In this document: in pieces, positions 1 to 12,239 of the stretch
Position numbering within the stretch: position 1 is the first letter of the stretch
How the letters are laid out: each line of letters starts with the position of its first letter
Assembly: GCF_003073045.1 (NCBI RefSeq)
Contig: NC_037597.1
Location: forward strand, 10,141,217 to 10,205,216
Length of the DNA: 64,000 nt
Direction: 5' to 3'
Source: Pomacea canaliculata
Lineage: Eukaryota > Mollusca > Gastropoda > Architaenioglossa > Ampullariidae
The notes under the pieces: generated by a model
What the model was told of the DNA's origin: nothing
Database searches by the model: none
The model's input: the letters and a program-made list of their open reading frames with translations, nothing else
Translations under genes and position numbers: made by a program

Positions 1-1483
1 CCTCCCAAAGCATGTCTACAACCATGATGAGAAGCACTCCTGCGGTTAACATCGAGTGGTGTCGGCCCTTTCAAACTAATCTCCATTTGTAATAAAAAGT
101 TTATGAGGTTACTTCCTAGAACTTCTGCTTTTGGGGTCGTAAAGCTTCAGCTGATAACACGCCCACGACCTCAAGAAGGCTTTGCTGTTGCCGTGCTGTC
201 CTCTCGAAAGACAATCCAGACAATCCTGATGATGTTATGGTAACTGTGTAACGGTTACCGACATGTACGAAGAGAGATGGACATTAAGGCTTGTTGTTGG
301 TGTATGTTATGCTGACAAATAAATTCTGAGCTCTTATTTTTGTCTTGGTGAAATCATTGAGAGCTGTTTCTACTAACATTCTGATCTCTTATCTGTGTTT
401 TGAATGATTCAATGAGAGAGTGTTTCTAATGTTGTTTACCTATGTTCTTTCTATCTCCGCTTTGTTTCCTGTCTCGATGAGATCAATGAGAGAATGTTTC
501 TACTAACATTATTGGTCTCTTATTTGTGTATTGATCAGATCAATAAAGTGGGGGGGGGGGCTTCTGCTAACATTCATTTACTGAAGTTGTCTTAGCTCAG
601 TTTCTTGTCTTGTAGTCTTCCCTTTTAATAAATGAGAAAAAAAAGAGTCCATCATTTTAAGGCAAGTCACGGCTTGATGAATAAAGATAAAAGAAGAATA
701 TGCAGAAGTTGGCTAAAAAAATCAATGATATCGCCAGGAAATGAACCTGATCTATCGAGCTGTGCCAGAGCAAAGGCTTTGCCGTCCGTAAGTGTGCGAA
801 TCGTCAAAGGTCTTTGAACTGTTGCTTTGGTGGTGAAGGTTTTTCTCTCGAAAGTTCAGCTTCAGACTTGCATAACCTTTTCCCACCATTGCTGGGATAC
901 TGTCAGTCCTAGAGCCCTCTTACTCTTCTTCATTGGATCCCGAAACATCAACACCACACGTCTCTTACACAACGAGAGCAATAATTAATTTAGCTATCCG
1001 TTTTTAATATCTTTCTCTTCGAGAACTTTGATCTCAGAAATACTAGAACAAGTGAAAAATGGAAAAATACAAATTTTAAGTAACGTAAGCAAGACTGCTT
1101 GTGTGCGTGGATATATATATATGACAAGTATTTCTGAACCACATGCACACACACAAATATATACAAGTGTATGCATATACATATATGCCCAATACTTGCA
1201 CACACGTAAGCATTCACACAGACACACAGACACACACACTGCTATTCACTTTCTTATATACTGAGAATATTGAATTGCACAGCAGACATCCACACTCTTG
1301 AAATAACAAAAGTACGGGAAGTCCAACTCCGTTCTCCTGGAAGTGCACGACCCTCACCTTGGCCACGGTTTTTAACATCGTTCTCTGGCCAAAGACCAGT
1401 GCTGTGGAATGTCTTCTATAAAATATATTTTAATAGAAATAAATGTATTTTGCCCTGTTATCAAAATCCTTCTTAACTGTGCC
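1..1483. other. 3' flank of the Rho gene, no gene seen
   Basis: No convincing coding exon was found on either strand; the short open frames have no recognisable motif. The stretch holds a G run near 549-558 and simple repeats around 1,109-1,245. It lies downstream of the minus-strand Rho gene, so part may be its 3' UTR, but no clear minus-strand AATAAA was pinned down close to the stop codon. Confidence 0.6.
1109..1245. repeat. TA/CA-rich simple repeats
   Basis: A short TA run (about 1,110-1,122) is followed by several CA-rich tracts up to about 1,245. Open frames across this stretch are CA/TG repeat artefacts. Confidence 0.8.
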
Positions 1484-4400
1484 TCATCGCTTGACGAAAA
1501 TGTTTTTGATGCTGGACCAAAATTTACTCTTCTTCTGAGGCTGCACGGCACATGCAGTGGCCTGCCAGAAGACTCGGTCCAGTCCGTGTCCAGTAAGGGC
1601 AGAGCACTCCACGTACCCTATAGCTCCCAGCTTCCGTGCAAGCCTTTTGGCTTTGTGGGAGGACACCAAGGCTTCAGCCCCACCGTCTCTGGTCTCGCGC
1701 AGGTCCGACTGAGTGCCGACCAGCAGGAAGGGCGTGTCAGGCCGGTAGTCGCGCAGCTCGGGCAGCCAACGGCTGCGTATGTTGATGAAGGAATCGACGC
1801 TGCCGACGGAGAAGCAGACGACGAATATGTCGGTGTCGTAGTAGCTGAGGGTGCGCAACCTGTCGTAGGTCTCCTGCAGAATAAAGCAATGCGTCAACAT
1901 CTCCATTTCTCCTTATGATGTTTTTAAAAAAGTTTTTTCATTTATCGATGTTTCCCTTGTTCCAGTCTCTTGTGTCAGTTAAAAAGGAAATAATATGTTA
2001 TTTGAAGTGAAAATAATTATAAAATTAATGCTGATTGTCGCCAGCATACTTTCGCTTATGAGGCTTCCGTGCTCTGTAATTTCATCAGCCTGTTACAGCT
2101 GCCTGAAGATTTAAGGGTGCAATTTGAAGACCATTTGCTACTCAAATATCCTTTTATCCTGTAACTTGGATTTGTCCTAATTATTATTAGCACATTTTGT
2201 TCTTGTTTATCCAGCTTGCCTAATTTTCTTTAGCTCTATAATTTTTATGTTGTTTTATCTATTATCCACTCTCCTCCATTATTTTTATTTTTAATTTTTG
2301 TTCTTATTTCTGATCAGACATCATTAGACGCAGTTAGCACACCTGTCATTTGTATGATACAGTACTATACAAGTCATTATCGTCATCTTTCATCATCTTT
2401 CTTCAAGTTGTCTTCATTCTGTGACTTTCGTTACCAGTCTATCGTACCAGCTTGTCCCAGCCCTATCGATCTGTCACTTTTTCTAATGGTCGTGGTAAGG
2501 AGGAGACTCATGACATATTAACAATGTAACTCACCTGTCCTGCCGTATCAATTAGCTCCATTGTGCCTTGTTTTTCCCCGAGATGCAAAGGAACTGTTAG
2601 AGTAAAAAAAAAACACACACACACACACATACATACACACAAACATACACACACCCACACGCGCGCGTCGTTAAGCTTAAATTGTAACAGCCACGTCTAT
2701 TATTGAAGACATCTTTAAAAAGATCACTTTCATTTACAGCATTTAAAAGTTAATTAAGTTTCAAGATCAGAAACAAGGATGCCAGGAAAGATTCTCCTTT
2801 TAATAAGTTACTTATTAGCAAAAAGCCTAAACAGACAACAACAAATATGTTGCCTGCCACCTTCACCACGAGACACAGGTCAACCACGTCACTGAAGTAG
2901 TCACAAGACATCCTTCATCTGTCAAAAGGCAGGAAGTTCACTTCTGGTATGGCCACCACCTCAAAACTCGCTCCCATTGTGCATTAAACATCCGCAGGAA
3001 ATCAGACATTGTTAACTTGATCATGTCAAGGACGGACAGTGACGATGTGGAAATTCGGATCACATTTATGGAAAGACAGAAATCCCGAAAGTAAAGAATG
3101 TTTTAACTAAGTTCTTGAAGTGATCAAGGAGGATGTCCTGTACAGCTGCCTTTAACCCAACTTTAACAATGAAAAATGTATCCTGGCTTAAAATAAAACA
3201 TCTAGAATACGCAGCAGGCAGCGGTGCTTCTCAATGATTTTTATGTCCAACAAACAACGGAATAATCAAATAATCAAAAGTTACGATTTTTCACATCTAG
3301 AGAGATAGATAGAAAGACAGGTTTGTGGGTTGTATATTTGTGGGTTTGAATATTCTTCTTTTAGTGGGGGACAGGGTATCCCTACTGCACTTAGGAAAGG
3401 AGCAGCGTCGAACAAGAGGTTTGAGTGGTTATTGGCAAGGACTCCGTCTTTTCTGACTGGTTCCGCCCAACACAACAACTCCCTAGTGTTTCTAATTTTG
3501 GTTTGGACTCTGGTCACGTGTGATTCTAAAGCTTTTTTTTAGTGTACTTAGCAATGTTTAGGCCAAATGTTTTCCCAGTAAATTAAATTGTCAATGCAGA
3601 GGTGTGAACGTTGCTAATATCAACACTGGGTTTGCTGGCTAAACATTTTTTGTTTGTTTTTTGTTTGTTTGATTTTACGCCAGCGCCAGGCCAACCGTTG
3701 TCTTGCAATGGTGAATGAGCGCAATCCGAGGGTTCTTTTTGTTTAAGGAAACAGGGGGCTGGGTAAATCGATAAACAGAGAGGAGGAAAGGAAACTCTGA
3801 ACTACTAAAAGAATGAGGATGTTTGGAAAGGATGAGGCCTTTGAGCAAATAACTCCCCCCTGGCGGACATTACAGACACCTACTAAACGACCATCTGCTT
3901 CTAAATGCTAATTAAATAATTTTGTGATTTAGAAATAAAGCAATTCACGACACTTTGACACATATGGACAACATAAAGACATGTTAGTTTAAATGTTTAA
4001 CACAATTTCAAACAAGTTCAAACAAGACCATTATTGTAGATTATTTTTACTCATTTTTAGACTAAGATGTTTGATTGTTTTCTTTATGCATTTTTTTTTT
4101 CAATAATCGTATTCAGTCGAGTCGTAAAATGTAAAAACTACAGTTTGAAAACGTGTTAAGTTGTGCTCCGTACCATCCCGATGACTCATCACCGATGTCT
4201 CTGACGCACTGAGAGCTATTTCAGTCTATAGTCTCGCCCGACCACTAAGGTGTTGCGAAGAGAGGACACTTGTGAAACCTCGGCTTTGAGACGTTTCGAT
4301 GGTAGCTAAGGGCGAGAAGGTAACTAAGGGCGAGATGGTAACTAAGGGCGAGAAGGTGTGTGCGCGGAGGAGACAGCGCGGTGGTAGGGGAAGGAGCTGC

Positions 4401-7400
4401 CGATTGCACTTCACTTCCGCCAGAGAACTGAATCAACAGATACACAGTTGGGGGAAGACTTTGTTCTAAAGGCGGAAATTAGAAGCAAGCAAAATCACCG
4501 AGTGCGGGAAACCCCTATTCTTTTGTTTGTTGCGCTGTTTCTGAAAACAAAACGTCTGCCAATGCCGCATTTCGTTTGTGCAAACTTCCCAGTTTCCTCT
4601 GTTTAAAGCCAGGCCTATTGATGTTGTTTCCCTGTTATACCTGTGAAATTTCTTTTTCAAAAGTTACTCTGGAAATAAAGCTCTACAGACAAACTCACTT
4701 GCCACATCAGCTTCATCTCCATACAAAATCTGAAGTAAATAGAAGCAGCAACACTTGTTTACCAGCCAACAGGTTCTGTCAGCAAGTTCCACTTGCATCG
4801 TTAGCGACAGTAACATGATGCTAGTGACAGTAACACGACGCTAGGTGCCGCTCCCTTCCTTACTTCTCATCTCTCAGTCTCTCTCTCTCTCTGAGTTATT
4901 TGTTACATGTGTTGCATATATTCCTCGTAACGGATAACCCTATAACTTTCAAATCAGTTTTTGTTTCACAGTTTTACAGATAATCCTCATTAAAGTTGTT
5001 TAAGGAATGCCAACAAACGTATTAGTTAAACTACGCATTTCCCCCATTAAAGTTCATTCCGTGAAAAACTAATAATTATAGCATGTTAATTGTCTGTTTT
5101 GTACGGACGAAAAAAAAAAAGGAGCATCCCTTTACTTTCATGTATGAGATGTATAGATTTTCGTGAGAAACATATACCCCTGGCACTTTGTAGAAACTTG
5201 TCAGTTCTGAAGTTAATGCTGTTAGTGAGGAGTGTAAATAGAATATTTTATGTAACACCACTTCGCTAGTCTTATCGTAACAACTATGTGTCTATGATAA
5301 ATATGTAAGAATCTGTGTGATTGTATGTTTGCCTCCCCCAACTCTCAGACTGGTTATATAGACGGTACACAGCTAATGTTGACTAGACTCGGGGTGTGTG
5401 TAGTATATCCTATGCAAGAGGCTGCAAGATAAGAGCCCCAGTGACGAGGGCTGTACACTACTGTGCATGTTGTTGATGCCCCACCCTCTCCGCCCTTGGG
5501 CTATTTGTCATCACGAAGTCATAATCATCATTTTGTAAAATTAATAAACTCATGATGTGCCACAATAAAAGAGAACATGGTGTAAGACTACATACCAAAA
5601 AGAAAAAAATATCAGATTAAAACCGTACAAGCGTTATTTACGGCAGGGACTGCCACTTAAGGTTGTGGTCACGCCTCGACACTTATTTACGACTGGCGAG
5701 TGCAACCCATACTTATGGGGTGTAGTCTATGACCTTCTGCTAATGAACAGTTTTCTGGATATTTTATCTAAATACCACTTCAGACCCCTTTAAATTGTGA
5801 AAGTCAAAGAATAGAATCAGTGTCAATGCCATTACTAATAAGTGCGCTGTGGGGCGCCATGCTTTATGATTCTGTACTTTAATAATCTTTACGCCTTCGG
5901 TCAATTTTTTCCATAAAATTTAGTGATGTAAAATTTACGTGCGCTGTATCAGTCATAAGAATTAGGGTTTTGGAAACTGAAATTTACAGGTTAGGTTTAT
6001 ATCGCCTACATCTACCGATATCTGTAAAAAGCACAAACCCTTCAGGTTGGTCTTTATAACGCTGTGAGCAGATTTTAAAGCTACTATATATACATAAGAG
6101 TGGGAAGTATTTTCCAGACGTGTGCCACTCTAGACAGAAAACATTACTCAGTCTTTCTCTAAAAATCTTTAGGAAAACTTTCTTACTCCCCACCGGTTGG
6201 AACATCCAGACATACTCATAACCCATATAGAACACTACCCCACCTACTTTGCGACACGTTTCTCAGGAGTCCGTGCGGCGACTTGTGTTTTCTTTGCATA
6301 CCGTGTGGCCGGAAGAACAATCATAACCGATGCTTAATACATTTAGTGGCTGAAAAGGCATATGAGAGAAACAAAAAGATTACTGAAGAAAAATTTGTTT
6401 GCATGATCACTTGATATGCTAGCTGCTTTCAGTCTCTTTTTCACGGAAGAAGGGGGTGGATCCGGGCCGTTGTTGACACACAGGTCCCAAGTGTCAAGCC
6501 AGTGGCGGAAGAAGCCACAAAATTAGCATGACCCCGTTTATCAGGAAGCAGGAGGAGTGGACTACACAGGCCGGAGAATTCATAAAACACATTCCAGACA
6601 TGCTTCGCGGCCAAGCGGGTCGCGGATCGCACCGCGAGTGTGTGTGGCGAGGTGAGACAACCGGTAAGGAGAGACAACTCCTACGCTCACACTCCCACGT
6701 CTTGCACTCGGTTTGGCCCTCGGAGTTACTCAGATGACGAGCTCGCGGCCCGCGCCTTCTCCGGCCCATGTAAGAACAAGATTTTTGTCACGTGATCAGC
6801 AAAAACTCGGTTTCGAACTTCTTCGGGTTTAGAAATATGAAAAGCAGTCGACACTTGACATCGACACAGTTCTTGTGGGTACAAGCAATTAAAAAAAATA
6901 GATCTTGTGTTTTTAACTATAAATATTTATATAAAAGTAGTCTGCTTTTAGTAATGATAACAAACAAGAACTCTGATCTACGAAAGCTTTGTTGAATGCC
7001 AATATCCTGACCACACATGACTCGATGATTTCGAGGTATTCGTTTTCAGTTAAACGACTTATCTTAAAGCAGCCATTACTTCCTAAAACCTGTTGCATAC
7101 ACGTTAGCCTATAACTAATTAAGGACTTCAGTGAAAATTAGAGAAAGTGTTGATCGTGTCTTTGTTCCAGATTGTCAACTTAATTTGCTGATAAACTGAT
7201 CGACTTACATGGATGCAGATTCACTTCACAACCGAAAAACAAGCTTGCATGCCTATTACTTGATAACAGCTAGCCCACAACAGTGTTTATTAATGTTATG
7301 CTTATTTTTATTTATAATGTTTTTTACAAAAAATCATTTTTAAGAAAATTTAAATATTAAGTTGAAGATGAAAATATACATGTTGCAGAAAATGTTGGAC

Positions 7401-8978
7401 AAACCTTCCACACGCCTTTGCAGAAGATAAATGAACTTAATCATAGTTCTGTGATTTAATGTATAAACGTATGTAAACGATTCCAACCTGTACTGCAGAG
7501 GAAAATGTGTGAGTGCATGTGCCTGGGTGCAAGAGTTAATTATTCAGATACTGTACATGTCTTGTTATGTTGATAGTGCCATGAGTTCTATAACTCCATG
7601 ATAGTGCTGCCTATTTCACTCTTCAATATCATTTTTAGAAATAGTTGAAGGTATTTATATTTGATCGATTTAAACCTATTTGCACTTTTTGTTGCATACA
7701 CAGATATTTTATAAATGCTGGTAAAGGTGATGTGTTTTACACTTCATACAATATTGTATGTAACTTCGTGGTTTCGCCCACTGGATGGAAGCTGACCTCA
7801 TCACTGAGTTATTGCCAGCTTAGACGAACTAGTACCCAAACCATCATGCCTGTCTTTCTATTCCTTCTTTTCCTGTATCATCCCCTCTCCAACTATCTTA
7901 AGCAGTTTACTAGTGAAACTCCAAATGTCAAGTTTCAGGAAACGACAAGGATCGGCTATAGCACAGCCACATCTTAGAACTCCTTCTCTGTCTCTCGCAC
8001 GCCCGTTATCAGTGATTCATTTGTGACAGGACTGTGTTGTATGGAGCTACTATCTTGTTTAAATCTCTCTGCACCCCTACTGTTGCTAGAACAAGAGGTA
8101 TTCTGAAGATGGATGGTGAGGGAAAGGGACACACTGCTGTGGCCAGTAGAGGTTACAACCCATATCGCAACATAAATACACTAATATTCATAATACGTAT
8201 ACATATATTCATAACACATAAATTGTACATGTATTTATGATCGATACAAAAGACCATTCCTCGCAATGGAGAAGAATCATATTGAAAAGGTGAAATAGTA
8301 GAGGACTTTAAGGTTCATTTCACCTTCTTGTGAAGATGTAAGAGTCCCATCATTGAGAGGCTGTTTATACAAGAGAGGGGGAATAGGCTTAGACAGTGTG
8401 AAGAATAAGATACTTAGTAATTGATATCTGTGCTTATATACTTCGGTTGACATACAATACTCACCACAACGGAATTCGTTAGTGTCTACACCAGCATATC
8501 TTATCTTACTGTCACGGCTTCGGTATTATTGACACCCCTACTATATTGCCAAGTGCTTTACGAAAAGGAGAGCAAAATTCTGAATGTTAAGAGAGAGATT
8601 TTGTTGAAAGATGATTTAGACACAATTAAAGCCTTGCGGAAATATGTAAAGAGAAATGAAGAGCAGAGGATGATCAGGAACATAAAAATAGGAAGGGAGA
8701 CAGAGGATAAGATGGAGGAAAGAATCAAGGCACGTTGAATAAGGTTTCAGCATAATTTCTTATCATCGTTAATGATCTATGTTACTCTTGTCTCACTTAA
8801 ACACAAGATACCGGTCAGTTTTCTTTTCATTCTCACCTGAATAACTGTCGAAGCAGGTAGGCATGTACTCAACCAAAAAGTCGTTGTTGACGTAGCGAAG
8901 CAGCATACTGGTTTTTCCGACGCCACCATCCCCAACGACGACACACTTGAAATTGTTGTTTCCAGCCAGTCTCCCCAT
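1484..8978 (-). CDS. Rho-family small GTPase without CAAX box
   Basis: Three exons on the minus strand: 8,837-8,978, 2,535-2,593 and 1,484-1,873. All junctions are GT-AG, the phases agree, and the product is 196 aa. The ATG at 8,978 was chosen because the frame runs back to a stop at about 9,120 with no earlier ATG. Visible motifs: P-loop GDGGVGKT, switch [10 protein letters not shown] with the Mg-binding Thr, [12 protein letters not shown] with the catalytic Gln, GTQSDLR for guanine recognition, and ECSALTG. These are Rho/Rac/Cdc42 hallmarks, closest to Cdc42, and predict an active GTPase acting on actin or polarity pathways. The Rho insert region looks about six residues shorter than in Cdc42. 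The C-terminus is basic and ends FVKR with no terminal cysteine, so prenylation is not expected; a basic patch or a partner protein may hold it at membranes (inference). Subfamily was not assigned. Confidence 0.9.
2609..2660. repeat. (AC)n microsatellite
   Basis: Interrupted AC repeat ending in a CG-rich tract, directly upstream (on the minus strand) of the 59-nt second Rho exon. Confidence 0.85.
4301..4354. repeat. 18-bp minisatellite, three units
   Basis: Three head-to-tail units of GGTAACTAAGGGCGAGAA with one or no base differing per unit, at 4,301-4,318, 4,319-4,336 and 4,337-4,354. Confidence 0.9.
4802..4841. repeat. 20-bp tandem duplication
   Basis: Two adjacent units, TAGCGACAGTAACATGATGC and TAGTGACAGTAACACGACGC, differing at three positions. 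Confidence 0.85.
6441..6795. promoter_or_regulatory. GC-richer block with E-box, possible internal promoter
   Basis: This part of the Rho first intron is clearly richer in G, C and CpG than its surroundings. It ends at a CACGTG E-box (6,789-6,794) in the context GTCACGTGAT. The open frames over it have no recognisable domain. A second promoter or first exon for the Rho gene is possible but only inferred from composition. Confidence 0.25.
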
Positions 8979-11479
8979 GTTGTCAGCTGTATATAAGCAA
9001 TCCAGATGTTTTTCGATGGCGTACAACGCCTCCCGTACAATATCTGGCGCAGAATAACTTGGCGTTGTGTGAACAGACCGTGTTTCTGAGTACAACTGAA
9101 GTTTGCTGCTAGCACGGCTTCAAAAGGACACAGACGATGTTTTCACGCCAGCTGAATGGGTGAGAGAGAGGTCAGACATTATCGCCGAGAACTCGAGATC
9201 GCGCAGACGTTCCCCCAAGTGCACTGCGGCTCCCTGTCGTCTGCTGCTGCCTCGCTCCTACTGAATGACTGCCCCTGTCGCCACTGGGGTCTCCTATTTG
9301 TACGTCATCTGTCACGTGACCCACGAAGTACGACTGTTACAATGTCGAGCTGCGTCTCATTCAGTCACCTCACCTTTTTGATAAAAATAAAACATCAACA
9401 TTCACCGACATGTTACCACTTAAACGACATATTAGATGATGTATCAACTTGTCTGTTCTCGTTCTTCGTGGACTCGTGACACAAACTGGCTTTTCTCTTG
9501 ACTTTTATTTAAATTCGTGCAAGCGGATGTTTTGAGCTGTTGACTCACAAATGAACTGGCTCCTATATTTAGAGTCCATTTTTCTTTTAATAATCCAGTC
9601 GACATTATTGCTTCTTCTGCTATGTTTTCGACCACTTACGTGCTATATTTGTACATATGCCTTAAGATGAACAGAGCAAAACTGAAGCAAATGAACATAT
9701 ATATATATTACTGACAAATAAAATTAATATGTACATGAATCTCGAATTGTTCAAAAGAATTATATATACTTCTTCCTGAAAATTATTTTGTATATTTGTA
9801 ATTATTGTATATTTTGTATAAATAAAATAGACGTTCAGTTTTCCCAACAGTTTTCAGCGTGAACTATAGATATCTGCAGAAAGTACCCAAAAGTTTATAT
9901 CTGTCCTTGTATCTCTTTCTCTAACATCAGTCACCAAAGCCAAACTTGAATTTTCATCTCAGCTTGGTGATGAGTTCCTTTTATTAACATCCCTTTATCG
10001 CTCAAAATAAGATTTATTTTAAAATGACGCCTAAATAAGAATTAGTTGAACGTCATCCCTGTCGCCAATTAAGGAAAAAGTCAAAGTGCATGCTAATGAT
10101 CAGGTGCTGCCATGACAGACATTACAGAAGCTGTGGTAATGATCTTTTTTAAAAGCAGGTGAGAGTTCTAGTTGCGAAAGACTTGTGTGTTGCTTAGGTT
10201 TTGAGAACTATATTAGTATTTAGTAGTGACCAAAACCCAATCGTTGGAAAATATCTTGGAGTTTTCGTGACTTTAAATTATATTATAGTCTCCCTTTTTA
10301 CAACAGAGCTCTATTCATTCGTAACGCCCCGTTTTAAATGGATTCTAGGAACGATCTCAGACTCCATTACGCACGACATGTTGCAGAAGAGCACCATACT
10401 GCCGTTCATTCAGGTACACATACATCGAGATGTGCTCACCGTCTGTCTCTGGTACATACAAACGGGTGAGCGTTTATTATTTCAAGCGTGGATACAAGCC
10501 TTGAAATGTGTGATTGGGATGGCTGGACTTGGCATAATAAACGGAAGCTACGATGACACAGGCACAAGCAGGTCGCGTGATATGAACGATCCAGGGCCCT
10601 GCCCCCCGACCCTGACCCCGACCCCTGACGTTCTCGGCCAGGCAACACTAATTAACATGCAGTCACGAGCTTATCATCTGCCTGACCCTACAGACGTCGA
10701 TCGACCTTCAATCAGACACTGAGTTTGTGATGGTGTTGGTGCTATGGCTACAGAGATACGAAGCGATGGACCTCAGTGTCGATAGTTCACTTATTCCTGC
10801 TGACCCCTATGTACAGCTGCTGTAGTAATTAAATGAGTGAGACCAGCTAACGGTGACACTTCCTGCATATGTAACACTATTTCGGGGCAAGGTTGTCACG
10901 GGAAAGTGGTTGGGGCGGGGTTCCTAAAAGCATTTTTTATTTAAAAAAAAAAAAACACCTTTCCAAGACAACTTTTTTTTACATCATTTGCCTATAGTGT
11001 GCTCCACATCCAATAGCTTTGAAGATATATGTTCCGTACTCCCCCTTCTCCCTAATATTTACCATCACGATTGTTTTCTGAATCATTTTTCTTGATATTT
11101 GTAGTTTTTGCCTCTAAATTTCCTAAAACCATGATCGCTTAAGAGACATCCCTAACACAGAATCTTTCGCAACTGTTGTTGCTGTTTTAAACGGTTTCCC
11201 ACACGTTGCAAGAGATGCCTGTGTATGACACTTGATTTTCTCCCCAACCCTCTCCCCCCCAAAAAAATATTGTGCCGCTAGCAAGCCGACCTCCTCCCAC
11301 TCACCTCCCCTTCCTTCTCACCCGTACTGCTGTCTGTTCACACAGTCTCAACGGTGATTCGATGAATAATACAACAACCACTTCAGTTAAATGGACAGAA
11401 GGTCACGAGAGGTGTTGTCCTTGTTCACTGACATCTTTACTCGATATTATGTCAAGAACTTTCACTTCTATTTCTTTGG
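8979..11479. other. upstream region of the Rho gene, no second gene recognised
   Basis: The 8,979-9,360 part is GC-rich and is the likely 5' UTR and promoter of the minus-strand Rho gene. A possible splice acceptor (TTCAG) lies about 117 bases upstream of the ATG, so an earlier non-coding exon may exist. A 173-codon open frame at 10,201-10,722 (+) begins with TTG and has no motif I recognise; it is more likely chance than a gene. Confidence 0.5.
9311..9320. promoter_or_regulatory. GTCACGTGAC palindrome (E-box/CLEAR-like)
   Basis: A perfect 10-bp palindrome around CACGTG, about 333 bp upstream of the Rho start codon, next to TACGTCA (9,301-9,307), a CRE-like half. GTCACGTGAC matches the vertebrate CLEAR element bound by MiT/TFE factors and general USF-type E-boxes. 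Function here is inference from position and match. Confidence 0.35.
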
Positions 11480-12150
11480 TGCCTACCACGTATATTCTGG
11501 GCGTAATCCTGGAAGCAATATATATGCCTCATATCAATCATTACTTATTCCCAGTTTGTCAGCACACCTAGAAGTCATTTTCGACACGTCTTTGTCTTTC
11601 GATAATAATGTGAACTTTATTGTCCATATTTTTCTTAAACCAAGATCGAAGCTTATGTCGGTATTTGTATCGCCCAGGCTCGACTATTGTAACTATTTGT
11701 TGTTCTTGACAAGCTCCAGAGAACTCGAACAGTGCTGCTCGCATTGTTTTCCCGCAAACGGAAGGCTGGTCATTCTGTGAGACCTGTATATACACTGGCT
11801 GCTAGTTCGAATTCAAGATCATCATACTTTCAATTGTTGTCGTGTTGTTCGCGGCCTCGCCCTACCTCATTAAGCCCGGCAAGTCCACATCATAGAGACT
11901 GCTTGAGTTTTGCACACGATCGTGCTGCTGTCGGTTCGCTGACAAGACGGTTTAAAAGCCAGAGACTTCAGTTTATGGTCAGATTTTCACCCAGTCTGAT
12001 CACAACAGCAACATCTTGCTTCATGAAAAGCCTTGTTTCTGTGCACTGCCTCTTTGTGGCCACAATATTGAGCAGGACAACCGCCATCAGTTTTGCTTTA
12101 GTAAGCAGTCAAAACAACACCAAAAAAAATGCGACAATCTAATTGACTGA
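11480..12150 (+). mobile_element. decayed LINE, 3' end of reverse transcriptase ORF
   Basis: The plus strand encodes the pattern SPRLDYCNYLL, typical of the C-terminal region after the reverse transcriptase domain in CR1/Jockey/L2-type LINEs, preceded by an HLEVIFDTSLSFDNNV-like stretch. Downstream the frame is broken several times but still carries residues like those of the LINE C-terminal block. Boundaries are approximate. Confidence 0.6.
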
Positions 12151-12239
12151 CTGATTTGCTAAGTTGACCCCAGTGCCCACGGGAACTTTGAATAAATCCT
12201 GTCCGCGCACTGTAGCACGTGCGAGGGTTATTTCGCAAG

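Larger units (their letters stand above)
2594..8836. other. 6.2-kb first intron of the Rho gene
   Basis: No second gene was recognised inside this intron. It contains an AC microsatellite, two short minisatellites (4,301-4,354 and 4,802-4,841), a TTTG-rich low-complexity tract near 3,646-3,672, and a GC-richer block at 6,441-6,780. The rest is AT-rich without recognisable coding content. Confidence 0.6.

Noticed and set aside
1409-1918. 169-codon open frame on the plus strand
   Set aside because: It is the antisense of the last Rho exon, whose minus-strand frame carries clear GTPase motifs and splice sites.
8979-9095. N-terminal extension of the Rho protein in the same frame
   Set aside because: The frame is open back to about 9,120 but has no ATG before 8,978; the upstream 'start' is a TTG. 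A standard Rho length results from the ATG at 8,978.
10201-10722. 173-codon open frame on the plus strand
   Set aside because: It starts with TTG, has no recognisable domain, no clear splice context, and ends in a low-complexity CCGACC-rich part. Kept only as a weak possibility.
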